Shown piece after piece: positions 16,306 to 25,394 of a stretch of DNA of 64,000 bases (positions within the stretch are counted from its first letter, which is position 1; each line of letters opens with the position of its first letter). The stretch is from an uncultured Mediterraneibacter sp. (GTDB lineage Bacteria > Bacillota > Clostridia > Lachnospirales > Lachnospiraceae), in NCBI RefSeq assembly GCF_934309415.1, contig NZ_CAKRDI010000002.1, positions 122,656 through 186,655 of the forward strand. Direction: 5' to 3'. A program made the position numbers and the translations under genes. The notes below the pieces were generated by a model. The model worked only from the letters and a program-made list of their open reading frames with translations, did not search any database and had not been told where the DNA came from.

Positions 16306-17580
16306 TTACGGCAATAGCAATTTCTGACCAATGTAAATCAGATTCCCGTCATTGAGTCCGTTCATTCTGCAGATCGCATCTACATGATTGATATCTCCAT
16401 ACATTTTCCGGCTGATAATTGCCAGTGTATCTCCTTTCTCTACCACATAGACACCGTCACTTCCATTGGCGTCGGATGTTGTTGCCTCCGCACTCGTACC
16501 TGCTGCTTTCACGGATGCAGATGCCTCCTGTACCGGTTCTGTTTCCTCTGATTTTGCTGCTGAAGTATTTGCAGCCTCTGAAGCATTTTCTTCATCACCA
16601 GCACCTGCTGTCTCTTCTCCTGTTGACTGATTTCCTCCTTCTTCTTCCTGATCTGCCTCTTGCTGACCAGCCTCTTCCTGCGTCGTGTGCTGAATCTCTG
16701 TTTCACTCTCTGCGCCGGACTGATCCTGAGTTTCCACTTTTGCTGTCTGACCAGAAGTGACTGTATTCACTATATTTCCTGTTTCCTGGGTAGCTCCGGT
16801 CAGATTCTGAAGTTTCGACTGTACTGATTTCATTTTATCAAAATTATTGAGCATGGATACGCCCATAATGATCAGGATCAACACAAGTCCGGTACTGACT
16901 GCATAGATCATTCCGCCGGTCTTTCCCAGTCTTCTCCTCCTGTGCTGACCTCGTTCTCGAGCCAGATTACGAAAGTTCTGTGCAGCTTTGTCTTCCACAG
17001 ATTCGGTTGCGACCGCCCCATTTTTTTTTCGACTTGCAATCATATAGTTCTGCATGCATGGATTTTTCTCATAGTAAGTATAATGACCGCCTATCTCCAT
17101 AAGATCATTCATCTTATGTACATAATAGATCTCTTCTTTTTCCTGTGAATCTCTCATAACAAAGATTGTATTTTTCTTTGGAAATGATTTTTTATGCAGT
17201 TTTATTAACGAATGGTCTGGTTCCAGCGGCATTCCGGACTGTACCATAAACCATCCTACAATTTCTCCGTCCTCAAAAAATTCTTTGCATTCTTCATAGG
17301 CACGTTTCCATGCTGCATCGTCAAGCACGTATTCATTTCCTGATTTCTTCAGATCATGAATTTTAATCGCGCCGTATATATATACATAATCTTCATTCGC
17401 ATTTCTCTGCATCTCCCCAATCAGAAATGCACCCAGAGGACTTTTTTCCTCGGATTCGTCCTGTTCATATTTTTCTGCCAGTTGCGCAAAAAAGGTGTCC
17501 ACATAATCTTCCACATAGATCTTAGGGGTATCACTCACATTTCCAATCTGACGAACATTTTTCGGTATCTGTCTCTCCAT
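16306..17580 (-). CDS. Membrane protein with N-terminal JAB/MPN-like domain and C-terminal LysM
   Basis: 424 residues. The N-terminal cytoplasmic domain (about 20-180) has strands typical of a JAB1/MPN-like fold (LGAFLIGEM, YVYIYGAIKI, GEIVGWFMVQSGMPLEPDH), but I do not see an intact JAMM zinc motif. A basic stretch (RERGQHRRRRLGK) leads to a membrane helix (about 225-247) and a long Ser/Thr/Glu/Ala-rich spacer. A LysM domain is at the extreme C-terminus (YVVEKGDTLAIISRKMYG...GQKLLLP), which binds peptidoglycan. The protein would tie a cytoplasmic domain to the wall. It heads a cluster with the DUF5711-like and CvpA-like genes. Confidence 0.75.
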   Translation of the reverse strand: MERQIPKNVRQIGNVSDTPKIYVEDYVDTFFAQLAEKYEQDESEEKSPLGAFLIGEMQRNANEDYVYIYGAIKIHDLKKSGNEYVLDDAAWKRAYEECKEFFEDGEIVGWFMVQSGMPLEPDHSLIKLHKKSFPKKNTIFVMRDSQEKEEIYYVHKMNDLMEIGGHYTYYEKNPCMQNYMIASRKKNGAVATESVEDKAAQNFRNLARERGQHRRRRLGKTGGMIYAVSTGLVLILIIMGVSMLNNFDKMKSVQSKLQNLTGATQETGNIVNTVTSGQTAKVETQDQSGAESETEIQHTTQEEAGQQEADQEEEGGNQSTGEETAGAGDEENASEAANTSAAKSEETEPVQEASASVKAAGTSAEATTSDANGSDGVYVVEKGDTLAIISRKMYGDINHVDAICRMNGLNDGNLIYIGQKLLLP

Positions 17581-17788
17581 TTATACTCACTCTCCTGCTC
17601 TGAATCTTTATTTTTTCGGCGACGTACTGAGGATAGCACAGCAAAAAGGAGAGATTTTATCACTTGATGTCAGATGAATTCGACAAAGATTGTTTTATAG
17701 AATTTTCATTCTTTTTCTTTCCACGTGTGCTACTATATAATCAGCAGAAGGGTTAAATAAAGACTTGCCAAACAAATTAATCATTACA

Positions 17789-17928
17789 TGTCTGAAAAAT
17801 ACTTTCTGCAAGATGTATATCACGCTTTGCGAGTGATTTTATTTAAGTGATTCTTGGCTGCTATGATAATCTACTGTAAACATTCAGAACTTTATGTTAC
17901 TGTTCACAGGTAACCTGCAAACAGTAAC
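17789..17928 (+). repeat. Module-E-like segment plus hairpin-1 copy
   Basis: TGTCTGAAAAATACTTTCTGCAA (17790-17812) matches module E. A clean 33-bp hairpin 1 (GTTACTGTTCACAGG...CAAACAGTAAC) is at 17896-17928. The copy lies directly upstream of the HD-domain gene; the rest of 17581-17788 has no recognisable feature. Confidence 0.7.
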
Positions 17929-17968
17929 AACTTTATACTGTTTACAGAGCAGCAGAATGGAGATTGCT

Positions 17969-18463
17969 ATGAAGTTATTTAAGAATAATATTACCGTTAA
18001 TAATCAAAAGAAAGGACTTACTTACGATCCGGTATTTTATGCCGCTTTAAGAGAGCTTGCGCACGATCCGGTTGTTTGCCAGATGAAGCGTTATCCACAT
18101 CATGGTTCCACTGACTGTTTCCGTCACTGCCTGCACGTTGCATACTTCAACTATAAGATCTGCCGTGCATTAAATCTGGATTATAAAGCCGGAGTCCGCG
18201 CCGGAATGCTACATGATCTTTTTCTGTATGACTGGCATACTCATGGAAAAGAAACAGGAGAACGCCTGCATGGTTTAACGCACCCTAAGAAAGCGCTTCA
18301 AAATGCACGCAAACACTTCAAACTGAACCATATTGAAGAAGATGTAATTGTAAATCATATGTGGCCTGTGACTCTGTTCCATTTTCCACATACACGGGAA
18401 GGCTGGGTGATTGTACTGACAGATAAGTATTGTGGATTGCTTGAGACCTTAAAATTATTATAG
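17969..18463 (+). CDS. HD-domain metal-dependent phosphohydrolase-like protein
   Basis: 164 residues from the ATG at 17969, chosen because GGAG lies 6 bp upstream; the longer open frame starts in repeat sequence. Visible HD motif residues: His53 (CFRHCLHVAYF), His82-Asp83 (AGMLHDLFLYDW) and His130 in VNHMWP. The H...HD...H pattern is that of metal-dependent phosphohydrolases acting on nucleotides or phosphoesters. Substrate is unknown. Closely related proteins are common in Lachnospiraceae. Monocistronic; a bidirectional terminator follows. Confidence 0.82.
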   Translation: MKLFKNNITVNNQKKGLTYDPVFYAALRELAHDPVVCQMKRYPHHGSTDCFRHCLHVAYFNYKICRALNLDYKAGVRAGMLHDLFLYDWHTHGKETGERLHGLTHPKKALQNARKHFKLNHIEEDVIVNHMWPVTLFHFPHTREGWVIVLTDKYCGLLETLKLL

Positions 18464-18527
18464 GATTTTTTGTTTCGTAAAGTAGAACTTATTTTTAGAA
18501 AACTGGTAGATATTAAATTTCGAAATA

Positions 18528-18577
18528 AAAAGAATGCCCATTGTGCCATACCAGTCAGCACAACAGACATTCTTTTT
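18528..18577. terminator. Bidirectional terminator between HD gene and transketolase
   Basis: AAAAAGAATG plus TTGTGC (18528-18545) pair with GCACAA plus CATTCTTTTT (18558-18577). Poly-A and poly-T flanks serve converging genes. Confidence 0.8.
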
Positions 18578-18604
18578 ATTTTTCTAAGATTTTAAAATCT
18601 CAGA

Positions 18605-19546
18605 TTATTTTGCAAATGCTTTGATTTTCTCATAGATACTGTCTGTATCAAGACCGTACTTCTTCAGAAGTTCTAATGCCGGACCTGATTCTCCGAAAGT
18701 ATCATTTACACCGATCTTCATAACTTTTGTCGGAGCCTGCTCTGAAAGAACGTCACATACAGCACTTCCAAGTCCGCCGATTACAGAATGCTCTTCAACT
18801 GTAACAACTTTTCCAGTCTCTTTTGCAGCTGCAACAACCAGTTCCTCATCCAGAGGTTTGATTGTGTGAATGTTGATGACTTTTGCATCGATTCCGTCTG
18901 CTGCAAGTTTTTCTGCTGCTTCCAGACAGTTATTTACCGGAAGACCTGTAGCGATGATTGTCAGATCTTTACCTTCTCTTAATACAACACCTTTTCCAAG
19001 TTCAAACTTGTAATCCGGATTGTCATTGATCACCGGCACTGCGAGACGTCCAAATCTCATATAAACTGGTCCCTGATGCTCGTAAGCTGCACGAACTGCT
19101 GCTCTTGCTTCTACATCATCAGAAGGATTGATTACAACCATTCCCGGGATAGTACGCATTAAGGCGATATCTTCGTTACACTGGTGAGTTGCTCCGTCTT
19201 CTCCTACAGAAATTCCTGCATGAGTTGCTCCGATCTTTACGTTCAGATGCGGATATCCAACAGAGTTTCTTACCTGCTCAAATGCACGTCCTGCTGCAAA
19301 CATTGCGAAAGAGCTTGCAAATGGAACTTTTCCTGCTGCTGCCAGACCTGCTGCCACACCGATCATGTTGCTCTCTGCAATACCACAGTCGATGAAACGG
19401 TCCGGATGCGCTTTCTTAAATACACCTGTCTTTGTAGCTGCTGCCAGGTCAGCATCAAGTACTACTACATCGTTATGTTCTGTACCAAGCTCGGCTAATG
19501 CATTACCGTAGCTGTCTCTGGTTGCGATCTTCTTTACTTCTGACAT
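18605..19546 (-). CDS. Transketolase, C-terminal subunit
   Basis: Second half of a split transketolase (pyrimidine-binding and C-terminal domains, 313 residues). It pairs with the product of the overlapping upstream gene (13-bp overlap) to move two-carbon units between sugar phosphates using thiamine diphosphate. Visible motifs: DADLAAATKTG near the start, the cofactor-activating glutamate in DCGIAESNMIGVAAGLA, and the C-terminal domain VVTVEEHSVIGGLG. Split genes are usual in Clostridia. Together with the transaldolase gene upstream it covers the non-oxidative pentose phosphate pathway. Confidence 0.95.
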   Translation of the reverse strand: MSEVKKIATRDSYGNALAELGTEHNDVVVLDADLAAATKTGVFKKAHPDRFIDCGIAESNMIGVAAGLAAAGKVPFASSFAMFAAGRAFEQVRNSVGYPHLNVKIGATHAGISVGEDGATHQCNEDIALMRTIPGMVVINPSDDVEARAAVRAAYEHQGPVYMRFGRLAVPVINDNPDYKFELGKGVVLREGKDLTIIATGLPVNNCLEAAEKLAADGIDAKVINIHTIKPLDEELVVAAAKETGKVVTVEEHSVIGGLGSAVCDVLSEQAPTKVMKIGVNDTFGESGPALELLKKYGLDTDSIYEKIKAFAK

Positions 19547-20370
19547 AATGCTTCACCTGCTTTCTCTAAATCTTCCATTGCAATTGCATACTCCTCATCG
19601 TTCGGAGCTTTACCATGCCATCCCACCTGATTCTCCATGAAGGAAACTCCTTTTCCTTTCAGAGTCTTGGCAATGATTGCTGTCGGCTGTCCTTTGACTG
19701 TCTTTGCTTCTTTGAATGCAGCATCGATTTGATCAAAGTCATTTCCGTCGATATTGATTACATGGAAATTAAATGCTTCAAACTTCTTATCGATCGGATA
19801 TGGAGAGTTAACTTCCTCAATGGTTCCGTCGATCTGAAGGTTGTTGTTATCTACGATTACAACCAGGTTGTCCAGCTTATAGCTTGCTGCCAGCATAGAA
19901 GCCTCCCATACCTGACCTTCCTGGATCTCACCGTCACCAAGTAATGTGTAGACTCTGTAATCAGCATTGTCAAGCTTTCCTGCGATTGCCATACCAACTG
20001 CTGCTGAGATTCCCTGACCAAGAGATCCTGAAGACATATCTACACCCGGGATATGCTTCATATCCGGATGTCCCTGAAGGTAAGATCCTGTGTGACGAAG
20101 TGTCTTCAGATCTTCTTTCGGGAAATATCCTCTCTCTGCAAGTGCAGAATAAAGTCCCGGAGCTGTATGTCCTTTGGAAAGAACAAATCTGTCACGATCT
20201 GCTTTCTTAGGATCCTTCGGGTCGATATTCAGTTCCTCAAAATAAAGGTATGTAAAAATGTCAGCTGCTGAAAGGGATCCGCCCGGATGTCCGGCTTTTG
20301 CACTGTGAACTGCTGTCACAATGTCCTTACGGATCTCATTTGCTGTTTTCATAAGCATTAACTTATCCAT
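19534..20370 (-). CDS. Transketolase, N-terminal subunit
   Basis: Thiamine-diphosphate-binding half of the split transketolase, 278 residues. The motif GDGEIQEGQVWEASMLAASYKLDNLVVIVDNN is the GDG...NN diphosphate/magnesium site. HSAKAGHPGGSLSAADI and SKGHTAPGLYSAL give substrate-binding histidines. AAGGAG lies 6 bp before the ATG. It is translationally coupled to the C-terminal subunit. A complete 143-bp repeat separates it from the transaldolase gene, so the latter is probably transcribed partly through that repeat. Confidence 0.95.
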   Translation of the reverse strand: MDKLMLMKTANEIRKDIVTAVHSAKAGHPGGSLSAADIFTYLYFEELNIDPKDPKKADRDRFVLSKGHTAPGLYSALAERGYFPKEDLKTLRHTGSYLQGHPDMKHIPGVDMSSGSLGQGISAAVGMAIAGKLDNADYRVYTLLGDGEIQEGQVWEASMLAASYKLDNLVVIVDNNNLQIDGTIEEVNSPYPIDKKFEAFNFHVINIDGNDFDQIDAAFKEAKTVKGQPTAIIAKTLKGKGVSFMENQVGWHGKAPNDEEYAIAMEDLEKAGEALCQK

Positions 20371-20472
20371 GATATCTCCTTTTTATATTTATTATTTTTA
20401 TACTTCATACTATATCACATACTTTGTAAATAAGATAGCATAAAAGGCTGTTGCCTATATATAAGTTTATAT

Positions 20473-20615
20473 GTTACTGTTCACAGCATAGCTGCAAACA
20501 GTAACGCATCTCGCCATTCAGAATCGTCTGCGACGATGGGCGAGATGCATTCAGGCCAAAACGTGCATCCTCATAGCTAATCAGCAAAGTGATTAGCTAT
20601 GGTCTGAACAGTAAC
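20473..20615 (+). repeat. Full-length 143-bp structured repeat (copy A)
   Basis: Terminal inverted repeats GTTACTGTTCA / TGAACAGTAAC. Hairpin 1 (inner stem CAGC-ATA-GCTG). Hairpin 2: outer arms GCATCTCGCC and GGGCGAGATGC, inner arms ATCGTC and GACGAT. Linker with AAACGTGCATCCTC. Hairpin 3: ATAGCTAATCA and TGATTAGCTAT. It lies between transaldolase and transketolase genes. Its stems differ from copy B by paired changes. Confidence 0.9.
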
Positions 20616-20643
20616 TATATTGCAACAGCCTCCTGGTTTTTAA

Positions 20644-21297
20644 TTACTCACCGAATACAGCAATGTAATCTTTTTTGAATTTCTCAATACCTGCATCTGT
20701 CAGTGGGTGGTGTGTCATCTGCTCGATTACTTTGTAAGGTACTGTAGCAATGTCAGCTCCTGCCAGTGCGCAGTCTGTAACATGGATCGGGTTACGAACG
20801 CTTGCTGCGATGATCTCTGTATCGATTCCTGCTACATCAAACATCTCTGAGATCTCTGTAATCAGATCAACACCTCTTACGGAAATGTCATCCAGACGTC
20901 CAAGGAACGGAGATACATATGTAGCGCCAGCTCTTGCTGCAAGAAGAGCCTGGTTTGCAGAGAAGATCAATGTTACGTTTGTCTTGATTCCTTCAGCTGA
21001 AAGAACTTTAACAGCTTTCAGACCTTCTACTGTCATCGGAATCTTAACAACCATGTTCGGATGGATCTTTGCGATCTCGCGTCCTTCTGCGATCATTCCT
21101 TCTGCATCTGTTGTTGTAGCTTTTACTTCTCCGCTGATCGGTCCGTCTACGATAGATGCGATCTCTGCGATTACTTCTTCAAATACACGTCCTTCTTTTG
21201 CAATCAGTGACGGGTTTGTTGTAACTCCACAGATGACTCCCATGTCATTTGCTTTTTTGATGTCCTCTACATTTGCTGTGTCAATAAAAAATTTCAT
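20644..21297 (-). CDS. tal: Transaldolase (small, TalC/FSA-type fold)
   Basis: Transfers a dihydroxyacetone unit from sedoheptulose-7-phosphate to glyceraldehyde-3-phosphate. 217 residues, decameric small-transaldolase size. Schiff-base lysine is Lys85 (VVKIPMT). Two specificity positions favour transaldolase over fructose-6-phosphate aldolase: Glu57 (GEVKATT; Gln in FSA) and Phe131 ([11 protein letters not shown]; Tyr in FSA). Strong AAGGAGGAG ribosome site. It has its own promoter (21342-21370) and a LacI regulator gene upstream, with transketolase genes downstream, so the block is a regulated non-oxidative pentose phosphate unit. Confidence 0.93.
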   Translation of the reverse strand: MKFFIDTANVEDIKKANDMGVICGVTTNPSLIAKEGRVFEEVIAEIASIVDGPISGEVKATTTDAEGMIAEGREIAKIHPNMVVKIPMTVEGLKAVKVLSAEGIKTNVTLIFSANQALLAARAGATYVSPFLGRLDDISVRGVDLITEISEMFDVAGIDTEIIAASVRNPIHVTDCALAGADIATVPYKVIEQMTHHPLTDAGIEKFKKDYIAVFGE

Positions 21298-21341
21298 TGT
21301 AATGCTCCTCCTTGATTTGAAAATCGTTTGTTTATGACTTG

Positions 21342-21370
21342 ATTATATCTGTTTCATTTTGTCAGGTCAA
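21342..21370 (-). promoter_or_regulatory. Sigma-A promoter of the transaldolase gene
   Basis: TTGACC (21365-21370) and TATAAT (21342-21347) on the minus strand, spacer exactly 17 bp. Upstream, 21371-21569 is extremely AT-rich, with one short inverted repeat AGCGG-TTTT-CCGCT (21475-21488) that could be an operator for the adjacent LacI protein (weak inference). Confidence 0.8.
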
Positions 21371-21569
21371 CAGGCCTGAAACTTATTAATAATTTAACAA
21401 ACTAATATTTCCGAATTATTTTGTATATTTATTAATATTAATTAATATTATTCAAATCCAATTACACAATTTGCAGCGGTTTTCCGCTTATTCAGAGCAT
21501 CTTGTTTTTCTATTTCTTGTCTTAAATCGCAATATTATTACTAATAATTTGATTCATTTTTATTAATTT

Positions 21570-22661
21570 TTATTTTTTCTGTCTCGGATATGTGGTCGTT
21601 CCACGTACTACAAGTTTGGGTTCATACTCTACATGATAAATACTTACAGGCTCGATTTCCGTATATTTCCGGTCTCTGGAAGCAATCTTTTTCATGATAA
21701 TATCACAAGCATCCATGCCTTTATAAATCACGAAATGTTCAATGGTCGTAAGGGACACTTTTTTCACCTTGGAAAACAGTGTATTATCACATCCCATCAC
21801 AGACATATCTCCTGGGACTTTATATTTTTCATCATGAAGTGCATCCAGAATTCCAAATGCAATCATATCATTCAATCCCACGATCGCAGTCAGTTCATCA
21901 TGTTCTCTGAGAAGCTCCAGTGTCAGATCGTACCCGATACGGTATTCTGAATCAATTCCCGGAACACCCCCATCAATCTTTTCATCTGCCGCTTTGATCA
22001 CTACATTGTCACCCAGTCCTGCCTTCCGGTACTCCTCAAGGAATCCTTCTACACGACGTGACCGTTGCTTCTGCCTCACAGTCAGAGGCGGGGCAATATA
22101 CGCTACATGCTGATGTCCAAGCTCCAGCAGATGCCTTGCCATCAGCCTTCCGAGTTTGGTATTATCCAGCTCTACCGCATCCACATCCAGATGCTTGTCC
22201 CGGTTGTTAATCACAACTACCGGAATCTGTTTTGCCAGATCTGCTACCTGATCCATAAAGCACTGGCTCGGATTACACATATAAATGATTCCCTGTGCAT
22301 TTAACGTAGGAATCATCTTGAGATATCGTTCTTCCAGTTTCAGATCCCTCTGCGTATTGCATACAAAGATTCCAACGCCCTTCTCTGCTGCTCTGGATTC
22401 AATTCCCTGAAGCAGCATTACATAATAAGGGTTCGTCAGATTGGGGCTGATCACGACCAGGAATTTCTCTTTCCGCTCTTCCCGGCGTGCCCTCCGCTTT
22501 GGAAGCTCATATCCAAGATCTTTGGCCGCCTGTTCTACTTCTCTGATTACTTCTTTTGAAAAAGAAACATTGTATTTCTTATTCAATACCATCGAAACGG
22601 TTGCCTGGGATACTCCCGCGCGTTTTGCCACATCCGAAGATGTCACTCTCTTCTTTGCCAT
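21570..22661 (-). CDS. LacI/GalR-family transcriptional regulator
   Basis: 363 residues. N-terminal helix-turn-helix and hinge (TSSDVAKRAGVSQATVSMVLN; residues about 7-55) are followed by a periplasmic-binding-protein-like effector domain (about 70-355; LVVISPNLTNPYYVMLLQGIE, IVGLNDMIAFGILDAL). A basic linker (KRRARREERKEK) joins the two domains and is longer than usual. AGGAGG lies 5 bp before the ATG. It is 21 bp downstream of recR and 270 bp upstream of the transaldolase promoter region. A sugar or sugar-phosphate effector and control of tal/tkt are inferred from position. Confidence 0.9.
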   Translation of the reverse strand: MAKKRVTSSDVAKRAGVSQATVSMVLNKKYNVSFSKEVIREVEQAAKDLGYELPKRRARREERKEKFLVVISPNLTNPYYVMLLQGIESRAAEKGVGIFVCNTQRDLKLEERYLKMIPTLNAQGIIYMCNPSQCFMDQVADLAKQIPVVVINNRDKHLDVDAVELDNTKLGRLMARHLLELGHQHVAYIAPPLTVRQKQRSRRVEGFLEEYRKAGLGDNVVIKAADEKIDGGVPGIDSEYRIGYDLTLELLREHDELTAIVGLNDMIAFGILDALHDEKYKVPGDMSVMGCDNTLFSKVKKVSLTTIEHFVIYKGMDACDIIMKKIASRDRKYTEIEPVSIYHVEYEPKLVVRGTTTYPRQKK

Positions 22662-22682
22662 AACGCCTCCTGAGTATAACTC

Positions 22683-23279
22683 TTACAGTTCCGTTCTTCC
22701 GTCAAGTGCACGCAGCAAAGTCACCTCATCAATATACTCAAGGTCACCGCCCACCGGCACACCACTGGCAATCCTGCTCACCTTAATTCCAACCGGTTTG
22801 ATCAGTTTGCTGATATACATCGCTGTCGTCTCGCCTTCAAGACTTGAGTTTGTCGCAATGATCACCTCGTCAACATCTCCCTGCAGACGCTCCATCAGCT
22901 CTTTCAGACGGATGTCTCCGGGACCGATTCCCAACATCGGGGAAATCGCTCCATGCAGTACATGATAAACGCCATTGTATTTTCCGGTCTTCTCATATGC
23001 TGCAAGATCACGCGGTGTCTCAACAACCATAATGGTCTTATGATCACGGTCCTCATTACTGCAGATCGGACACACATCCCGGTCTGTCAAAGTACAGCAC
23101 ACTTTGCAGTACTTCACATTCTTTCGCGCATCCACGATTGCGTTCGCCAGACCTTCCACCTGATCGAGCGGCATATTGATTACATGAAATGCCAGTCTCT
23201 GTGCCGATTTATTTCCGATTCCCGGCAAGCGGGAAAATTCTTCGATCAGCCTGCTGATCTGGTTACTATAATAATCCAT
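22683..23279 (-). CDS. recR: Recombination protein RecR
   Basis: Works with RecO and RecF to load RecA onto single-stranded DNA gaps. 198 residues: helix-hairpin-helix near the N-terminus ([16 protein letters not shown]), zinc site Cys58, Cys61, Cys70, Cys73, then a Toprim domain ([16 protein letters not shown]...[13 protein letters not shown]). The order dnaX-ybaB-recR is a classic conserved cluster. It starts 23 bp after the ybaB stop codon. Confidence 0.97.
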   Translation of the reverse strand: MDYYSNQISRLIEEFSRLPGIGNKSAQRLAFHVINMPLDQVEGLANAIVDARKNVKYCKVCCTLTDRDVCPICSNEDRDHKTIMVVETPRDLAAYEKTGKYNGVYHVLHGAISPMLGIGPGDIRLKELMERLQGDVDEVIIATNSSLEGETTAMYISKLIKPVGIKVSRIASGVPVGGDLEYIDEVTLLRALDGRTEL

Positions 23280-23302
23280 TCATTACACCTCGACTTCTGG
23301 GT

Positions 23303-23656
23303 TTAGAACAGTCCCGGCATTCCGCCGCCAAGCCCGCCTGTCATCTTAGACATAACTGAGCTTGCTTCTTCTTCTACTTTGCGTAATGCTTCATTTGTTG
23401 CAGCTACGATCAGATCCTCCAGCATCTCGATGTCATCCGGATCCACTACTTCTTCTGCAAGTTTTACTTTTGTAACTTCTCTCTTACCGGATACTGTAAC
23501 TTCTACAGCTCCGCCGCCTGCTGCAGCAGTAAATTCCTTTGTCTCAAGTTCTTTCTGCTGCTCTTCCATCTGGCGCTGCATCTTCTGCGCCTGTTTCATA
23601 AGGTTTGCCATGTTTCCCGGCATTCCGCCACCCGGAAATCCTCCACGCTTAGCCAT
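23303..23656 (-). CDS. YbaB/EbfC-family nucleoid-associated protein
   Basis: 117 residues from the ATG at 23656 with GGAGG just upstream; the longer frame to 23728 lies inside dnaX. Gly/Met-rich N-terminus ([13 protein letters not shown]), a central amphipathic helix ([19 protein letters not shown]) and the conserved [22 protein letters not shown] strands. YbaB proteins form tweezer-like dimers that bind DNA. It begins 2 bp after the dnaX stop codon and is followed by recR. Confidence 0.95.
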   Translation of the reverse strand: MAKRGGFPGGGMPGNMANLMKQAQKMQRQMEEQQKELETKEFTAAAGGGAVEVTVSGKREVTKVKLAEEVVDPDDIEMLEDLIVAATNEALRKVEEEASSVMSKMTGGLGGGMPGLF

Positions 23657-23658
23657 TT

Positions 23659-25239
23659 TTAATCCTCCACTGTAATCTCCATATTGATTTTCTGTTCTAT
23701 ATCCACAAATGTATCCTCGAAGTGACATCCTTCTTCCACATGACGTACTTCCACTTCTACTTTCTTCCCGATCTTATTCTCAATCAGTTCTTCCAGCTCC
23801 TGTACGTGATCCTCTCGGCCGACAATCTGAGCTGCCAGACTGTCAGGAAGAACGATCATCAGACGGTTATCTCCTCCAAGACTGAGTCTTGCTTTTTTCA
23901 GATATCCACGCACCATTCCTGATGCCTCATCCGCAATAGAGCGGAAGTTTTTTACAACCTCCTGCACATCTTCCGGGATGGCGTTCGGAAGCTCCGGTTT
24001 TACCCGTTTTCCGCGCGCTGCCTGATCCGGCGCAGCATCATTTACATACACCACGCGTTCCGACATAGAAGCCGCTGCCTCCAGCCCTTTCTCTACCTTT
24101 TCCTCTACCGCACGGATACGATCCAGCAGACTGTCCTGCTTCGTTTCCATGGCCGGTGTGCACAGTTTGATCAGGGCTACTTCCAGCATCACTCGTTTCT
24201 GAGTTGCATATTTTAGCTGTCCTGAAAGTTCCGAGAACACACGGATATATCGAAGCAGCATATCCAGTTCGATCATCTCAGATTCTTCTTTGAGCTGCAT
24301 CATATTTTCCGTGGATACATCCAGCACGTCCTCTATATTATCAGATGTTTTGACCAAAAGCAAATTTCGGAGATACCATGTAAAGTCCGCTGACAGCTGG
24401 GTCAGTTCCCTTCCCTGCATGACCAGATCTTCCACGATATCAAGGACTCCTGCCACATCTCTTCCTATGACTTTTCGAAGCAGTTTACTGAACACATCTG
24501 TGTCCACTGCCCCGAGCACTTCCAGCACATGATCGTAAGTCAGTTTCTGTCCCAGATAGAAAGCAATACACTGATCGAGAAGACTCAGTGCATCACGCAT
24601 GGAACCATCTGCTGCCTTGGCAATATACCTCAGCGCTTTCTCTTCCACTTCTACCTGCTCTGTTTCCATCAGCTCTCTCATACGATCTGTGATCGTCTCG
24701 ATACTGATTCGCTTGAAATCGTAGTGCTGACATCTGGATAAAATCGTAATTGGAATTTTATGCACTTCCGTCGTTGCAAGAATAAAGATAACATACTCCG
24801 GTGGTTCTTCCAGTGTTTTCAGCAGTGCATTGAATGCTCCTATAGAAAGCATATGCACCTCGTCGATAATATAGACTTTATACCGTCCTTCTGTCGGGCG
24901 ATACGTCACTTCCTCACGGATCTCACGGATGTTGTCTACACCATTGTTGGATGCCGCATCAATCTCGATCACATTCATAGAAGTTCCCGCTGCGATAGAT
25001 TTGCACATAGCACACTGTCCGCAGGGACTTCCATTGACCGGATGCTCACAGTTGACCGCCTTTGCAAAAATCTTCGCTACGGTCGTCTTACCGGTTCCTC
25101 GTGTTCCACAGAATAAATATGCATGTCCGATACGGTTCGCCTTGATCTGATTCTGCAATGTTGTAACAATATGATCCTGCCCCTTTACATCCTCAAATTC
25201 TCCGGGACGGAATTTTCTGTATAATGCCGTATATGACAT
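23659..25239 (-). CDS. dnaX: DNA polymerase III subunit gamma/tau
   Basis: Clamp-loader ATPase of the replisome. 526 residues: P-loop GTRGTGKTT near residue 45, zinc module C-x8-C-x2-C-x2-C ([16 protein letters not shown]), Walker [11 protein letters not shown], sensor-1 [19 protein letters not shown] with the arginine finger SRC. Domain III and a C-terminal tau-like extension follow to about 526. I see no slippery A-run typical of programmed gamma production. First gene of dnaX-ybaB-recR. Confidence 0.96.
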   Translation of the reverse strand: MSYTALYRKFRPGEFEDVKGQDHIVTTLQNQIKANRIGHAYLFCGTRGTGKTTVAKIFAKAVNCEHPVNGSPCGQCAMCKSIAAGTSMNVIEIDAASNNGVDNIREIREEVTYRPTEGRYKVYIIDEVHMLSIGAFNALLKTLEEPPEYVIFILATTEVHKIPITILSRCQHYDFKRISIETITDRMRELMETEQVEVEEKALRYIAKAADGSMRDALSLLDQCIAFYLGQKLTYDHVLEVLGAVDTDVFSKLLRKVIGRDVAGVLDIVEDLVMQGRELTQLSADFTWYLRNLLLVKTSDNIEDVLDVSTENMMQLKEESEMIELDMLLRYIRVFSELSGQLKYATQKRVMLEVALIKLCTPAMETKQDSLLDRIRAVEEKVEKGLEAAASMSERVVYVNDAAPDQAARGKRVKPELPNAIPEDVQEVVKNFRSIADEASGMVRGYLKKARLSLGGDNRLMIVLPDSLAAQIVGREDHVQELEELIENKIGKKVEVEVRHVEEGCHFEDTFVDIEQKINMEITVED

Positions 25240-25306
25240 GTCTTACACCTCTTGTCAGTTTTCGTTTTCTTTACTTATTTTCTGCAGACTCTCTCCTTCT
25301 ATCCTG

Positions 25307-25385
25307 GAGCCTGTCTGTAAAATCATTCCTGTAATCTGCTTTGTCACTGTTCACAGGTATTTGTAAATATCTGTAAACAGTAACT
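25307..25385 (+). repeat. Module E plus extended hairpin-1 copy
   Basis: Module E: GAGCCTGTCTGTAAAATCATT... (25307-25339). Hairpin 1 variant at 25343-25385 starts GTCACTGTTCACAGG and ends CTGTAAACAGTAAC. Its inner stem is lengthened to CAGGTATTT/AAATATCTG (one G-T pair). It occupies the pfkA-dnaX gap. Confidence 0.75.
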
Positions 25386-25394
25386 CTGCTCTTT

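Noticed and set aside
18605..20370. Transketolase split as a frameshifted pseudogene
   Set aside because: Two separate subunit genes with a 13-bp overlap, proper starts and ribosome sites are normal in Clostridia.
25240..25394. SRP RNA (often upstream of dnaX in Firmicutes)
   Set aside because: No SRP Alu or helix-8 core is visible; the gap holds repeat modules.
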